From Cunninghamia lanceolata (taxonomy: Eukaryota; Streptophyta; Pinopsida; Cupressales; Cupressaceae): a DNA stretch of 64,000 nucleotides. How positions within the stretch are numbered: the stretch's first letter is position 1; each line of letters begins with the position of its first letter. Below are positions 9,701-21,782 of this stretch, in pieces. Location: contig BSBN01001483.1 in assembly GCA_027924645.1 (NCBI GenBank), forward strand, positions 434,001 through 498,000, read 5' to 3'. The notes beneath the pieces are model-generated. The model made no database searches and was not told where the DNA came from. It worked only from the letters and a program-made list of their open reading frames with translations. Made by a program: the position numbers and the translations under genes.

Positions 9701-10774
9701 TGATGAAATACAAACTTGCCCATACTTTGCAAACATGTGCTCTGATACCACTAATGAAAGAGGGGTCTCACACAACCCTCACACAAACATATTCAAAATT
9801 AACAACAAACAAGATGCACAAATATGAAGCAATAGAATTTTATTTTCACCATTTAACTTGCAACATTGTTTGATAATTTCAAAGAAATTTGATAACAAAA
9901 GTTTGTACAACCATACTGGCTAAAGAAAATCATTACAAAATAGATATAAATCTGCTATGGGACATCAAACAACAACAAAAATAAACTCCAGATGCTTCCC
10001 CTTTCAAACAATCCTTTTGCACTGTAAAATTTGCTCTCCAATCTACAGTATTCAATAATAAAATTTATTGATCTTCAAACATGGATATCATAATCCATTT
10101 ACTGAGGTTGTACACCTTCAAAACCTAGAACAAAATGTCCTCTCAACCCCCTCCTAGGAAAAGCAACTCCTCTTTCCTTCCCCCAAAAATCTGCAAGAAT
10201 AATTACTCAAAAATTGTCAAAAACCCCTTTTCATAATTACTCCAAAACCACCATTTTCTCTCTCCTCCAACTCCCATGCCCAAATTGGGAGAATCTTTAA
10301 AAAAATCATGGAAAAATAATATTAATTTCTCAATAAAATCCACTCCCACAATTTGCTAAAAATAAGTGTCAACTCAAATTCCCACTCCTAGAAAATAGGT
10401 CCTATTTTGGATAAGAATATGCCAACTCAACATGGGGTTCCAAATCCTCCAGCTACATTTGAGGAGCATTAATGAGTTGTCATCAAGTGTAAATCCCCAA
10501 AAATCCACACCTAGATTCCCTTTTTAAATTTCCACTTCAAATTGCCTTTATTAATTTTACACTCCAAAATTGTCTCCTAAACTATCTCCCACTCCTAGAT
10601 TTTTACAACATTATTATTTTTCCAATATCATAATAAGGCTAATTTATTTAAAATATTATTTAGGCCTAATATTGCATTTATTTTCCAACTTCCAAATTAC
10701 CAAACTATAGGAAATTAAAATATTTTCTTTTTGGTTGATAAGGATTGCCATTGATCGTGGATGCTCCTGCATCA
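9701..10774 (-). mobile_element. LTR-like insertion in G integrase (solo LTR or short element)
   Basis: On the minus strand it begins TGATGCAGGAGCATCC (10774) and ends ATTTCATCA (9701), so the termini are TGATG/CATCA. Flanks are CATAC (9696-9700) and CATAT (10775-10779), a target duplication with one mismatch that falls inside the integrase LLYDSK codons. A TGGTATCAGAGC primer-type motif (plus-strand coordinates 9737-9750) lies 37 bases inside its 3' end. Either the LTR ends earlier and only a stub of the internal region remains, or the motif is part of the LTR. Its first 15 bases resemble the start of the TR-GAG LTR (TGGTGCAGGAGCACC). No ORF. Confidence 0.65.
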
Positions 10775-10779
10775 CATAT

Positions 10780-10852
10780 AGTAGGGCCCAATCTCCCTTG
10801 TTGAATTGCTTGCTAATGATATGCTTATCGTGCCATTCTTTCCTCTATTGTT
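10780..10852 (-). pseudogene. Integrase fragment of G between two insertions
   Basis: Reads EWHDKHIISKQFNKGDWALL on the minus strand, the stretch preceding the GPY/F domain of gypsy integrase. It is flanked by T- on the right (GAATT at 10853-10857) and the LTR-like unit on the left. A TAG interrupts the preceding QQQ stretch. Confidence 0.8.
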
Positions 10853-10857
10853 GAATT

Positions 10858-12118
10858 TGTGTATGAGGAAAATCGATTAAATCAAATCTAATAAATCAGA
10901 AACCCATAACATAAAAAGAACTAATCTAAATAAAAGCCATTATCAATAAATCCAATGAAATAAGAAAGCTTTTACCCAGATTTGTGTTGTTCCCTTTGTT
11001 GAATGTGGATTGCTCAATAATGCTGTGAAACCATGTTTGCAACAAGCAAGTAAAGTGCTCAAAGTGCTCAAAGATCAATGTCAAAAGATCATAAAGTTGC
11101 TCAATCGATGCGATGTATGCTCAAAGCGTTGTTAAAGAATGCCTGAGAATAAGTGATCGAAGAGGATTTGTGAAGGAGATGAGGGGGTTTATATAGGTTT
11201 CAATAGAGATCGATCAACGGTCCAGATAATTCAAAAGAATCAACGAAGGAGATAAATCAAATAACCATGATGAATGTGCACACAACATGTGTCAATCCAT
11301 AAGGATATTTTTATTAAGATATGATGAAAACAAGATTGATTGAATAGATAACTCAACTTGTAATTTTGCCTTTTTTAGAGTTCTAAAAATAAGACTGATT
11401 GTGCACATGAGTTAACAAGATATTTTTAGAGGCATTGGAAGATAACTGAAATTAAATAAATAAATTTATTTAATTGTTTGTGCATGATAGAGGAATATAT
11501 AAGATATGAAGATTTAGACAAATTAAACACATAAATTGATTTAATTTATTTTGCATGATGAATGATAAATAAAATATGTGATTATATTTTATTTTTAGAA
11601 GATTTATTTTTTAGAGGAAAAAGCAAATTAAATAAATAAATTTATTTAATTGTTTGTGCAAGATTAGAGGAATATGAAGATTATAAATAAAATACTTGAT
11701 TTTATTTATTTTTAGAGGATTGAGATAATTTAAATAAATTTGCATGATTTATTTAAATTTAGAAGAACAATTGATTTAATTAAATAATGTAAATTATTTA
11801 ATTGTAGATAAGAGGATTTGTGATGAATTAATTAAATAATTAATTTATTTAATTGATGGAGACTTGAAATTTGAAAGAGGATAATGATTTAATTAAATAA
11901 TTAAAATTATTTAATTTTAGAAGAATAAGGTTGATTTTGCTGAAATTAATTAAATAAATACAATTTATTTGATTAATGTTGAATTTTGGAGTTTTGGAAG
12001 AATTTGATGAAATTAATTAAATAATTAGATTATTCAATTAATGTTGAAATGCAGGTGATGCTACAGATTAGATGAAATGCAAGTGATTCAATGACTTGGT
12101 CATTTTTGGGTGTCTACA
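10858..12118 (-). repeat. 3' LTR of T-
   Basis: 1261 bp. In minus orientation it starts TGTAGACACCC (12118) like the T+ LTRs. It contains a TATATAA box at 11189-11196 (minus) and numerous AT-rich ttaattaaataaa/tttatttaattaa inverted repeats between 11450 and 12040. It abuts GAATT (10853-10857) on the left. Confidence 0.85.
11189..11196 (-). promoter_or_regulatory. TATA box of T- LTR
   Basis: cctatataaacccc on the minus strand corresponds to ctatataaacac in the T+ LTRs (21398-21404), the same place in the LTR family. Confidence 0.6.
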
Positions 12119-12133
12119 TTTTGCCCCTCTTTG
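12119..12133 (-). other. Polypurine tract of T-
   Basis: Minus strand caaagaggggcaaaa abuts the 3' LTR start. T+ has the identical tract at 37553-37567. Confidence 0.85.
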
Positions 12134-14250
12134 ATTCAATGCAATTTATAGCGTTGCATCAAAGAAAATGATTGTTGAAGACATGATACAATTTTTGATG
12201 CCCCAGTGTAGCTAGCTGCCCCTATGTAGCTAGAGTAGGGTGCCCCCTCGAGAGGAAAGACAGGGAAGTGACAGAAGAACTATGTTGACGCTCGACTAGA
12301 AGATTTTGTTGGAGATAAACGAGGTTGGGTTGATGATAGAGAGAAGAAAGGAGATAGGAGAGAACATGAGAGAAAGACTGTTGATCAATCATTGCTTTGA
12401 AAATGATATAAGGCCATGGGTAAATGGATGGGTAAATGATGAGCTTGTTGCATTGGTTTTACAAATGTTTATAAAGAGCAATCCTTATTTTTGATATAGC
12501 ACATGGATAGTTTTCCACCAAGGTATAAATAACCAAGGTGATGTGATATTTGAATGCGTGGACATTAACTCTGCAAGCAAGCGGTTTGAACTTAGATCCC
12601 TTAGACATAATATGACCTTGTTGGTACATGTGATTGAGCCATAGTCTTTGAACATAAAATAAACTTCAATACATGTAAATGCAAGAAGAATATTAATATG
12701 TAAGATGCTAGGTCGTAACACACACAAGATAAATATGCTGCTAAGAAAGATGCTAAAGATCATTCCTCAAACACGGCACACAAAAGCAATGACTATGCCC
12801 CCAATCCGTACTGCATTGCAACATACCAAGATTATAGATAAATCAAGGTAGCCTTGAATAGGTAATGGATAAAGGAACAAAAGATAAACCAAAAAGTAAA
12901 TTGATTGAACTACAAAGTAAACATATAGCCAACATATTCTCTTGCCAAAGAGGTTGCTCATGATAGATTGGATAGGAAAGATAACAGCCTTATCGTAGGA
13001 ACTAGGTGATTGTGATAGTTTTGGATTAAACTGTGTATGTTCACAATTATTTCATGGATTGTGGAAAACTCATGCCTGCTAGGAACTAGGTGTCTATTAA
13101 AGGGGGCTATCTACCTAAAAAGACAATGTATTGCTGTAGGAAATGCCACATGTCACAGGAGATGCGTGTGTTGGTCTTGACAATGGAATACTCTGCAGAA
13201 GACAAGCCTGTGGATTGGTGCTTTGGTTAAGCAGGATTTAGCTGATGCTGGCAATCGATACACAAGATAGTAGATGACTCTAGAAGCAAGTTGCTTTGCT
13301 TTAGGTTTGCTAAGAATGTTTGCTTTGAAAGGATGCGCTAGCTTTTTGTTTTGCTACTTGAGTTAGGCAAGTCGAGGTGAATGGATTTTGATAAATGGAA
13401 GACTAGAAAGATGACAAGTCAATGGATTGAAATGGGCGAAGAATGATGAATCGTATGTGCCTGAGTACTAGATACTTCCTTCGTATTCTAGACTACCTAC
13501 ATACCTTGTATCCATGGGATCAAGGCACATTGCGATGAAAGATGAAAATGATAACATGTAGTTCTGGGTAGAGTGATGAAATGGGTCAATGTGAAAGGAA
13601 GAGATCTTATGTACCTGAGTACTAGATACTTCCTTCGTATTCCAGACTGCCTACATACCCATATCCATGGGATCAAGGTAGCTTAAGATTGAGATGAGAT
13701 GATATGTAGTTTTGGTTGGTGTGATAATGTAGGAAAAGCACTTGGAAGATAACAGCCTTATCGTAGGAGCAATGTGTCCGTTAAAGGGTGCTATCTATGG
13801 AAAGGAGCACGACAAAAGTGCTTGTGAACCATGAACAAGGAACCACTCCGAGACCTAGGTTAAGGAAGGAAATGCCCCCATTCTGGTAGAGGAATTTGTA
13901 TGGATGACCAATGAAGAAGACATAGAAAGCTTGACCTAGGACAAGACAGTGCGAACTATTGACATAGATCAAGACGTGGGATGACGATGATGGACATTGA
14001 CAAATTTCTAAACTATACTAGATAGGGAGATGGAAATGCAAACAAGGTCAATGGTTTTATTATGGATGGATGGATGAAGCTTGTTGTAAAATGGATATGG
14101 AATGAACAAGACTCAATAGATGATGGATGCTGACTCTACACATAGCACCTGTTTGCCAGGTTTTCACTATGGTACTTATCCAAGGCACTTGTTTACTAGG
14201 TTTTCACCATAGGATGGATTATTTGTTTTTTTTTTTGAATACTCTGAGGA
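12134..14250 (-). other. 3' non-coding region of T- with conserved motif pairs
   Basis: No ORF of note. It shares ordered landmarks with the T+ region after pol: an A-rich run right after the pol stop (14221-14236), two copies of a gtgaaaacctgg.aaacagg motif (14143-14213), two copies of a 60-bp motif (13461-13521 and 13614-13674), and a tctcgaggggg..ctacactggggca block next to the polypurine tract (about 12205-12260). The antisense PMD segment of T+ is absent, so 2.1 kb here stands against 5.4 kb in T+. Confidence 0.7.
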
Positions 14251-15740
14251 TCAAGCATAGAACTTCTTGAGATGAACACTATTAAGTGGCTCATCCAGAG
14301 GAATGTCATCATGTGTAGCTAAAGTGTAATCTCCTAATCCATATGCTGCTATCACAATAAAGGGACCTAACTAGTTAGGCTCAAACTTGCCCTTCTTTTC
14401 TTGGTCTGCTTGATTTCTTTGATTCTCTTTGAGTAGAAGATCACCAACTTGAAACTATCTTTCTTTGATCTTTTTGTTGTAATTACACTAGAGGTGGTTT
14501 TGATAGACATGGAGATGATTGAGCGTGGCAAGGCACCTTTCATCTAGTAGTTCTAGCTCAGCTAATCTGGGAGTGCGATACTCCTCTCCGCCGATCATGC
14601 TCTACATGGATACTTGAGGGATGGGATCTCAACCTCTATAGGTAGGATGGCTTCAGAGCCATAGACCAAGGCATATGGTGTGGCACTAGTTGGTGTTTTG
14701 ATACTAGTGCGGTAGGCCCATAAGGTGGGATTGAGTTGCAAGTGCCAATCACGACCAACTTCATTGACCATTTTCTTAAGGATTTTGAGAATGGTTTTAT
14801 TGGAAGCCTCAGCTTGGCCATTACTCTGTGGATAGTAGTGAGTTGAAAAGTGATGTTGGATATTGTATTGTGTGCATAAGGCATGGACATCTTGATTCTT
14901 GAATGGTCTCCCATTATCAGTGACAATGGCTTGGGGAATACCATACCGGCATATGAGGTAGTTAAGGATAAACTTGGCTATTTACTTACCGGTGATATAG
15001 GTCATGGGAATGGCTTCAACCCACTTTGTGAAATACTCAGTGGCAGTAATGATGAACTTATGGCCATTGGATGAGGATGGGTGGATTTGTCCTTGAGGTC
15101 GAGACCCCATTGAGAAAAAGGCCATGGAGTCGTCACAAGTTGTAGTTCATGAGCTGGTCCGTGAATTAAATCTCCATGCTACTGGCATTGTAGACACTTC
15201 TTAGCAAACTATAAAGCATCATGCTCTATTGTAGGCCAGTAATAACCTATTCTGAGTATCTTCTTAGCAAGATTAGGACCGGTAGAATGTGCACCAAAAA
15301 CACATTCGTGTATGTCTCATAAGGTAGCTTTAGCTTCTTCCGCGTTGAGACATCGTAAGAGGATACCATTGAGAGTCCGGTGATATAGTGTATCACCCAA
15401 AATGGTGTAATGGGAGGATCGAAGGATAAAGGTTTTGTGTTGGGTTGATGATAGTTCAAAGGGAAAGGTACTATTTTTAAGGTATTCATATATATCTTCG
15501 TACCATGGGGAATTGGGACCAACAAGTTTGCAGATGATTTCAGTAACCATAACATCAACAGCTGGTATCAACAACTGCTCGATCAAGAATTCACATTTCT
15601 GTGTATTAGCAAGCATGTCTATAAGTGACCCTACAGAAGCCATAGAATCTACAGCCTTGTTATGCCCTCTTGGAATTTGCTCAAATGTGATGCTAGAAAA
15701 GTGTGGTTTGTAGGCATCCACTAGTTGCTTGTAGGGGACC
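14251..15740 (-). pseudogene. Integrase region of T-
   Basis: From right to left it contains the tail of the second RNase H and the linker (15742-15317, open for 141 codons, with FEQIPRGHNKAVDSMA and ILGDTLYHRTLNG), the zinc-binding region with RCLQCQ-type cysteines, the DDE core (coding for VTDNGRPFKN and YYPQSNGQAEASNK in a frame broken by shifts and stops) and the C-terminal SVHLKKFYA just before the TGA at 14251-14253. It aligns with 30670-32196 of T+. Frameshifts near 15300, 15000 and 14640 and several stops make it non-functional. Confidence 0.8.
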
Positions 15741-15742
15741 AA

Positions 15743-16822
15743 CTTTTCATCTTTTGTTTGGTACTCATCTGTGACTTGTTGAATGACTAGTTGTGAGTCT
15801 CCATATACCTATAATTCTATGATGTCCCGTTAAACTGTTGTATTGAGACCTATAAGGAGTGCTTCATACTCGACAATGTTGTTGGTGCAAGGAAAAGCAA
15901 GCCAATATGACTTTGGAATATAGTCATTTTGAGTTGTGATAAATAAGATGTTGGCCCCTGACCCATGCTGTGTGTAGGAACCATCAAAATACAACTTCCA
16001 CATTATTGAGTTGGAAAGAGTGAAGAGATTCCCATCCGGAAAGTCTACTACCATAGGGTGTGTATCTGTCATGGGTGCTTCTGCTAGTTGATCTACGAGG
16101 GCTTGTCCCTTGATTGCTTTATGATCCATATACTCAATGTCAAACTCACTAAGGATCATGACCCATTTAGCTAGTCTTCCTGTGAGAGCTTCTTTCACTA
16201 GTAGATACTTCAGTGGATCAATTTTTGCTATGAGATTAGTGTGTTGGTTTAGCATGTAATGCCATAGCTTTTGGGAAGCAAACAATACTGCTAAACAAGC
16301 CCTTTCCATTGGTGAATAATTGAGTTCATATCCCACCAAGGTTTGACTGATATAATAGATTGCATGCTCTTTTCCTAACTCATCATGTTATGCTAGCAGG
16401 GCCCCTAGGGCTGAAGTTGTAGTTGAGATGTATAATATCAAAGGTTTATCAACAACTGGTGGAACCAATACATGAGGTGTAGCTAGATACTCTTTGAGTT
16501 GATCAAATACTGCTTGACACTTATTATCCCATTGGAATGAGACATCCTTTTGGAGCAGGTGTTGAAATGGTTGACATTTATCTACTAGCTGTGAGATGAA
16601 ACACCTAATGGATTGCAACCTTCCCTAAAGGCTCTTTAATGCTTTGAGGTTCTTTGGTGGAGGCATTTCCACTATAGCCTTTACTTTTGTGGGGTCTACC
16701 TTGATGCCTCTACGAGATACAATGTATCCTAATAGATTCCCTGATGTTACACCAAAGACACACTTCTTTGGATTGAGGTGCACTTGATATTTCTTGAGCC
16801 TATCAAAGATCTGTCCTAGAAC
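15743..16822 (-). pseudogene. RT connection, RNase H and second RNase H of T-
   Basis: Open segments 16618-16388 and 16339-15830 encode the RT thumb/connection (RCFISQLVDKCQPFQ, then LKEYLATPHVLVPP), the gypsy RNase H (VGYELNYSPMERACLAVLFA) and a second RNase H-like domain (YFDGSYTQHGSGANIL ... NNIVEYEALL). The second domain is the hallmark of the plant Tat group. It matches T+ 29626-30669 closely in order and wording. Stops near 16380 and 15830 break the frame. Confidence 0.82.
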
Positions 16823-17668
16823 CTATATTTGATCTGCCTTAGAATATTTAGCTAGTATGTCATCCACATAGTCCTCCATGATATGATGAAAGAGATCATG
16901 GAATATCACTGTCATTGCTCTCTGATAGGTTGCTCCTGCATTCTTTAGACCAAACAGCATGACACACCAACAATAGTTACCCCAAGGACAAGTAAAAGTT
17001 GTTTTATGTTGATCTTCTTCTGCTATCCTTATCTGATTGTAGCCTGAGAATCCATCCATGAGAGAAAGCGTTTCATGACCTGTTGTCCAGTCTACTATGA
17101 GGTCAATGTTCGGTAGTGGAAAGTCAACCTTGGGACATGCTTTGTTAAGATCTCTAAAATCATTACACATGTGGATGCGCCCATTGGGTTTAGACATAGG
17201 TACAATATTTGAGAGCCAATCTGAATAGTCAATAGGTTGGATGAACTTTGCATCTAACAACTTCTGTATTTCCACTTTTACTAAGAGAGCTATCTGTGGC
17301 TGCATCTTCCTCAGCTTTTGCTTGATAGGTTTAACTGTTGGATCTACTATGAGATAGTGAACCACTAGCTTAGGGTCTAACCCTGGCATATCCACATAGG
17401 TCCACACAAAATTGATGGTTCTCTGTAAGAAGAATTTGTTAAGATTCCTGTGCTCTATTTTTGATAATGATGCTACCAGGAATGTGGTCTTTGGATTTTG
17501 CTCTGTGCCAAGGTTTATCTCTGTAGAATCTTCCACTAGGAGAGTTGACCTCTCTTGACACTTAGATGGTAGGGGAAGGTCAAATCCTCCATCCTCAGGT
17601 GCCACTATTGGGTTTTCACCATTGGATATGTCCTTTGTTTTTACTATTTTGTGATTGGGAGGTGCCAC
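16823..17668 (-). pseudogene. Reverse transcriptase of T-
   Basis: 281 open codons: HYLIVDPTVKPIKQKLRKM, the template-grip NDFRDLNKACPK, SLMDGFSGYNQIRIAEEDQ, then PFGLKNAGATYQRAMTV-type residues (here LFGLKNAGATYQRAM) and the catalytic YVDD near the end. It corresponds to T+ 28790-29600. The Arg in ATYQRAM is still present here, whereas T+ has TGA at that codon. The frame stops soon after the YVDD box. Upstream (17669-17887) there are shifts. Confidence 0.85.
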
Positions 17669-17887
17669 AATGTGGTTTTCACCTAGAAATCTTTCTTTAT
17701 TTTTACTTTTCGACTGGAGGATTTGGCATTCTCACCAAAATAAGATGTTGGCTCTAGTTCCATTACAAAACCTTTTTTATGATCTCCAAGAGGGATACCT
17801 TCCTGAAGTCCCATGAATTTAGCTATAGCTTCGTCATTCTGAAATACATCTATAACAGGGGACCCTTGTTGGTCCCAATCGATAAGT

Positions 17888-19060
17888 TCAGGGTAGACAA
17901 GTGTTACTTTTTAGGTGTTTGTGGTGGATGTTAGGGATACAGATGATAGCATAAATACAGAGGATTCTGTAAATAGGTCTCATATGGAGGGAAGAGTCAT
18001 CGATGGTATCCTCATTAGACGTCGAATCTGCGCGAGAAGTTTCAGCCACCTTGTCAAGGATACCCTTGATGTCCAAGGCGTACGGTACCTTTCTACCAAA
18101 TCCTAAGCCCTTCTTGTCTAGTTTATTTGTCACACTAATGGGCTACATTGTTTCTTGATTTTGTTTCCCAAGGCCACCTTTGCCTTTATAACCCATGTTT
18201 TTGACTATCCTTAAGCCATTGCCATATTGCTTGACTGGTATTGTGACTGGTTCTTTCTCCTTATAGAGCCACGAAGAAATGTCCTCAATAGTTTCCTCTT
18301 CAAATAATTTTCCTTGTTGGAATTGGGTTAAAGATGCTGGGGGAGGAATAGCTACTTTTTTAGTTGCTTTGGCAATGGGCGGTTGGCCGTAAGATTTAGG
18401 GGATAAAGGCATCTACCCTACACAACAAGATTTTGAGATATCATAAGTTCCTAAGACTATATCACGTATGTGAGCTTTGATTTCAGGAAGAGGATTAGGT
18501 TCACTTGTAGAAGCTTGTGTCAGATTTTTAGGATCGACATATAGTGTGGATTCAAGGGCTTTGTCATTTTGAGGCACTTGGTTGCAATTCTTATAACTAC
18601 CTTGCAAGACACGACAAAATTCAAAAGGATTAGGGTCACCTGGGATAGTTATGTCTGTACCATTGAATGGGAACTCTAGAGACTGATGGTACATTGAGGG
18701 AACCACTTTCATTGCATGGATCCATGGGTGGCCTAGGATAATGTTGTAAGGCAGCTCAATGTCAAGGACTTGGCACTTGGTTTCAAGCATGACGGGGCTG
18801 AGTTGTATAGGCAAGTGGATAACACCTTCTGAGCAGCATTCAACATCATCAGATCCCTTGATTGTAATACTTTGCTTAGTGTTGACATGATCCTTAGAGT
18901 ATCCCAATTGCTTAAGTAACTTTAAAGAATAGATGTTGAGACCAACACCACCATCTATGAGTATGCGTTTGATTTTGCATTTATGGATGAGAACCTCAAT
19001 ATGAAGGGCATCATTGTGACACAAATCATGGGATGGAAGGTCTTTCTTAGAGAATACCAC
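17888..19060 (-). pseudogene. Protease and G-patch-like segment of T-
   Basis: 19060-18413 is open (215 codons) and carries an aspartic protease with LIDGGVGLNIYSLKLLKQLG (D-G-G instead of the usual D-T/S-G) and the second motif YNIILGHPWIHAM. 18412-18143 continues with a glycine-rich G-patch-like motif (NMGYKGKGGLG). Stops separate the parts. T+ has the same order in one frame. Confidence 0.8.
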
Positions 19061-19109
19061 ATTGTAGGGTGAAGCAATGTTACCTACTATAGCTTAGAAA
19101 TCTATGACT

Positions 19110-20943
19110 GCTATGTTGTTAGGAACTGATGACTCTTGGAGGGCTTTTTCTAGCACCACTTTATGTGCGGGTGATGACCATAAAAGGTCCAAGAGAGAGA
19201 TCTATGCTGGTGTTTTCCCTAGATGTTCGACAAGATTATAATTGGATTGAGTTGGGAGATTGGGTGTAGGACCACGAATGGTGACACGACCACGACGAGT
19301 TGTAACAGCACAATATGTAGATTTGCCTTTGATTGTGAGGGTAGACACTCGACTCTCTTCAAAACAACCCACAATGGAGTCAAAGGAAGTGGAAGCATTA
19401 TTGACACCTTTACCTTTATCCTATAGAGGAGGCGGACCATGGTGAGGGAATGGTTCCTTGTACATGTTGAGGTCTTTGTTCATGTGTTGACTGGTGGTTC
19501 ATCTTCAAAAGAGATTTGGTTGTCCTCGATGAGATTTTGGATTAGGTACCTTAGTTTCATGCATGATGCAGTTTTGTGCCCTTTGCTCCTATGGAATTCA
19601 CAGTATTCATTTTCTTTATATTGTGCAGTTTTGTAAATAGGTTCACCATATGGGGGAGCATTTGGTAAGGTAATGAGCCCTTTGTGTAAGAGCTTCTGTA
19701 GGACCGACTCTATGGGCTCTCCCAAGGGAGTGAATTGACGCCGCGGAGGGTAATCTTGTTGATGCCACTCTTGTTGTCATTGTTGTTGGTTTTGATAAGG
19801 CTGTCTTTGTTGTTGTTGCTATTGAGGTGGAGTTTGACTAGGTTTGGCAAGCTGAAGTAGTGTTTGCAATGTTTGGACATGTTTAGAATCGACCACCCCA
19901 TCGTTGACCACATTTTTATTTTTGTTCCAAAACTTTGGTTTATCGTTTGTTTGTTGTTGAGGAGCATTGTCTTTGGTTTCTTTGAAGATTTTGATCACAC
20001 CTTTAGCAATGAGGGCCTTTTCAATGTTGATTCCCTTGTAGGTAATTTTGTCAAAGGTTGTAGCACTAACAATTTGCAAATGAAAACCCAATTCTTGGTT
20101 GAGATTCTACACAAATATGCTAACAAGTTGTTTTTCAGGTATCTTGAATGGGAATTTGCTAGCCATTTGTCTCCATTGTTGAAGGAAGGCAATGAAAGTT
20201 TCTCCATTTTTCTATTTGTTGTTGCATAGATCGGTCATGGAGATTTCATGCTTTGCATTGTAGGAGAAATGGGTGGCAAATTTCTCTGCTAGTTCATTAA
20301 AAGATTTGATACACGTGGGGAGATGTGAGAACCGTTCTATAGCTTGGCCTCTAAGACTACAAGGAAAGAGATGCATAAGATATGTATCATTATGTGAGAC
20401 CTCGAAGCAAGCAAGATAGAATTCCCTGAGATGGTCTTTTGGGTCTCCTTATCCTTTGTATTTATCAAATTTGGGAATAGTGAAATTTTGAGGAAAAGGG
20501 ATCATGGGTAATGACCGATCAAAAGGATAAGGACACACTTCTTCCAAAGAGAAGGTCTTCCTGGTGTGGCCAAACGTAAGATCAGATAGTTGTTGTTGAA
20601 CTTCTATGATTTTTAGCTCCATCATTGTGGGAGGGGTTGGAAACATCTCCTGTTGTCCTAGAAGTGGTTGTTGTTGACCATACGGAAGATTGTAGTGTAA
20701 GCCATGGGTATTGGTGTTATAAGGGTCGTATGATTGGTTGGGGTCATATGTGTTGTACATTGGGTTTAGATTAGGATGGAATTGGTTGCTTTGATTTGGA
20801 GGAGGTGGGGGTGATGCTAGGTAAGAATGTAGGCTTTGTGATGGTTGAAGAAAAGAGTTTGGTGGCGGAAAGCTAAAGTTCATTAGATTAGGTTGCGGTT
20901 GCGGAACATAGCTTTGGGAAGTTTGGTTTTGGGAGTGTTTGAT
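19110..20943 (-). pseudogene. Gag of T-, N-terminus deleted
   Basis: Open pieces are 20943-20449 (Pro/Gln/Asn-rich, then PFDRSLPMIPFPQNF and FDKYKG at the start of the capsid domain), 20207-19995, 20091-19819 and 19725-19480. The last has a zinc-knuckle variant YCEFHRSKGHKTASCM, spacing CX2HX4HX4C. Compared with T+ gag (24491-26509) about 400 N-terminal residues are missing. The coding sequence runs directly into LTR sequence at about 20943. Frameshifts occur near 20440, 20150 and 19800. Confidence 0.78.
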
Positions 20944-20948
20944 GAAAT
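20944..20948 (+). repeat. Target site duplication GAAAT (left copy) of T+
   Basis: GAAAT precedes the LTR start at 20949 and is repeated at 38322-38326 after the 3' LTR. The joined flanks tttgatgaaat + taattaaataatta match the T- LTR at 12004-12024, so the target lay in T- LTR sequence. Confidence 0.92.
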
Positions 20949-21701
20949 TGTAGACACCCAAATTTGTCCATATCTAGTGACACCTTGTTAAATCACTAAT
21001 CCATTAGCCAATTAATTAAATAAATTTTATTTATTTAATTAAAATCCCATTCTCATCCACTTAGCCAATTAATTAAATAAATTGTATTTATTTAATTAAT
21101 TTCCACATCAGGTCTTATCTCATTTTATGCATTTATCTTATTAATTAAATAAATTTTATTTATTTAATTAAATTCCAACTCATATCCCAACTAATTCAAA
21201 TATTTTATTTGAATTAAGCCCTCATCATTTATCACATTTCAACACTTGTCCATTTCCCATTCATCATGTGTTGTAAGACAACTTTCATTTAAAATCCTTC
21301 ACATGCACAACTAATTGGACCTAAATTTAGTAACTTTCAATCCTAGCCATTCACATAGCCTCTGAATCTCCACCGTTGATTGATCTTGGTTGAGTTCTAT
21401 ATAAACACCCTCTCATTCCATATGAGACATCCAGCAATCATATAGCACCTACATTATCATCTTGAGCATCTGAGCATTTGAGCTTTTATCATCCATCATG
21501 GCAGCTTTCAGCTTTGTAATTGCTTATTGTTGAAGAAGCAGTCCACATCTCTCTCTCAAACAAGGAATCGCATGGTCTAGGTGATGTTATGCTTGAATTG
21601 CATTATCCTTTGATTTCATTTAGGTTAGATTCCTCGATGATGGTAGGGTTAGGGTTTCATGACTATGTCTGATCTTCCACACCTGACTTTCACCTATCAC
21701 A
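20949..21701 (+). repeat. 5' LTR of T+
   Basis: It starts TGTAGACACCC and ends CTATCACA. It carries three AT-rich inverted repeats (ttaattaaataaa paired with tttatttaattaa) at about 21011-21045, 21066-21104 and 21139-21171, and a TATATAA box at 21398-21404. By eye six differences from the 3' LTR, five of them transitions. Confidence 0.95.
21398..21404 (+). promoter_or_regulatory. TATA box of T+ 5' LTR
   Basis: TATATAA in ttctatataaacac, repeated in the 3' LTR at 38018-38024 and in the T- LTR. It lies about 300 bp before the LTR end, consistent with transcription starting near 21430. Confidence 0.65.
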
Positions 21702-21704
21702 TTT

Positions 21705-21723
21705 TGGCACGCCCGGTGGGACC
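21705..21723 (+). other. Primer binding site of T+
   Basis: TGGCACGCCCGGTGGGACC begins three bases after the LTR end. It has the TGG start expected of a tRNA 3' end complement. I did not identify which tRNA it matches; it is not the initiator-Met type used by the copia elements here. Confidence 0.65.
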
Positions 21724-21782
21724 CACTTCCCTGATTAACTTCATTTTTTGGAGTTGTTTCTTTGGAGATCAGATTTTGCAGG

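Noticed and set aside
12306..12494. Small plus-strand frame in the 3' region of T-
   Set aside because: No motif, and the homologous region in T+ is not open.
14636..14944. 102-codon minus-strand frame in the T- integrase region
   Set aside because: It is an out-of-frame reading; the integrase motifs (VTDNGRPF, SNGQAEASNK) lie in another, interrupted frame.
15435..15713. 92-codon plus-strand frame opposite T- pol
   Set aside because: Antisense of the aRNH-integrase linker reading; no independent motif.
19864..20229. 121-codon plus-strand frame opposite T- gag
   Set aside because: Antisense shadow of gag, whose capsid motifs are on the minus strand.
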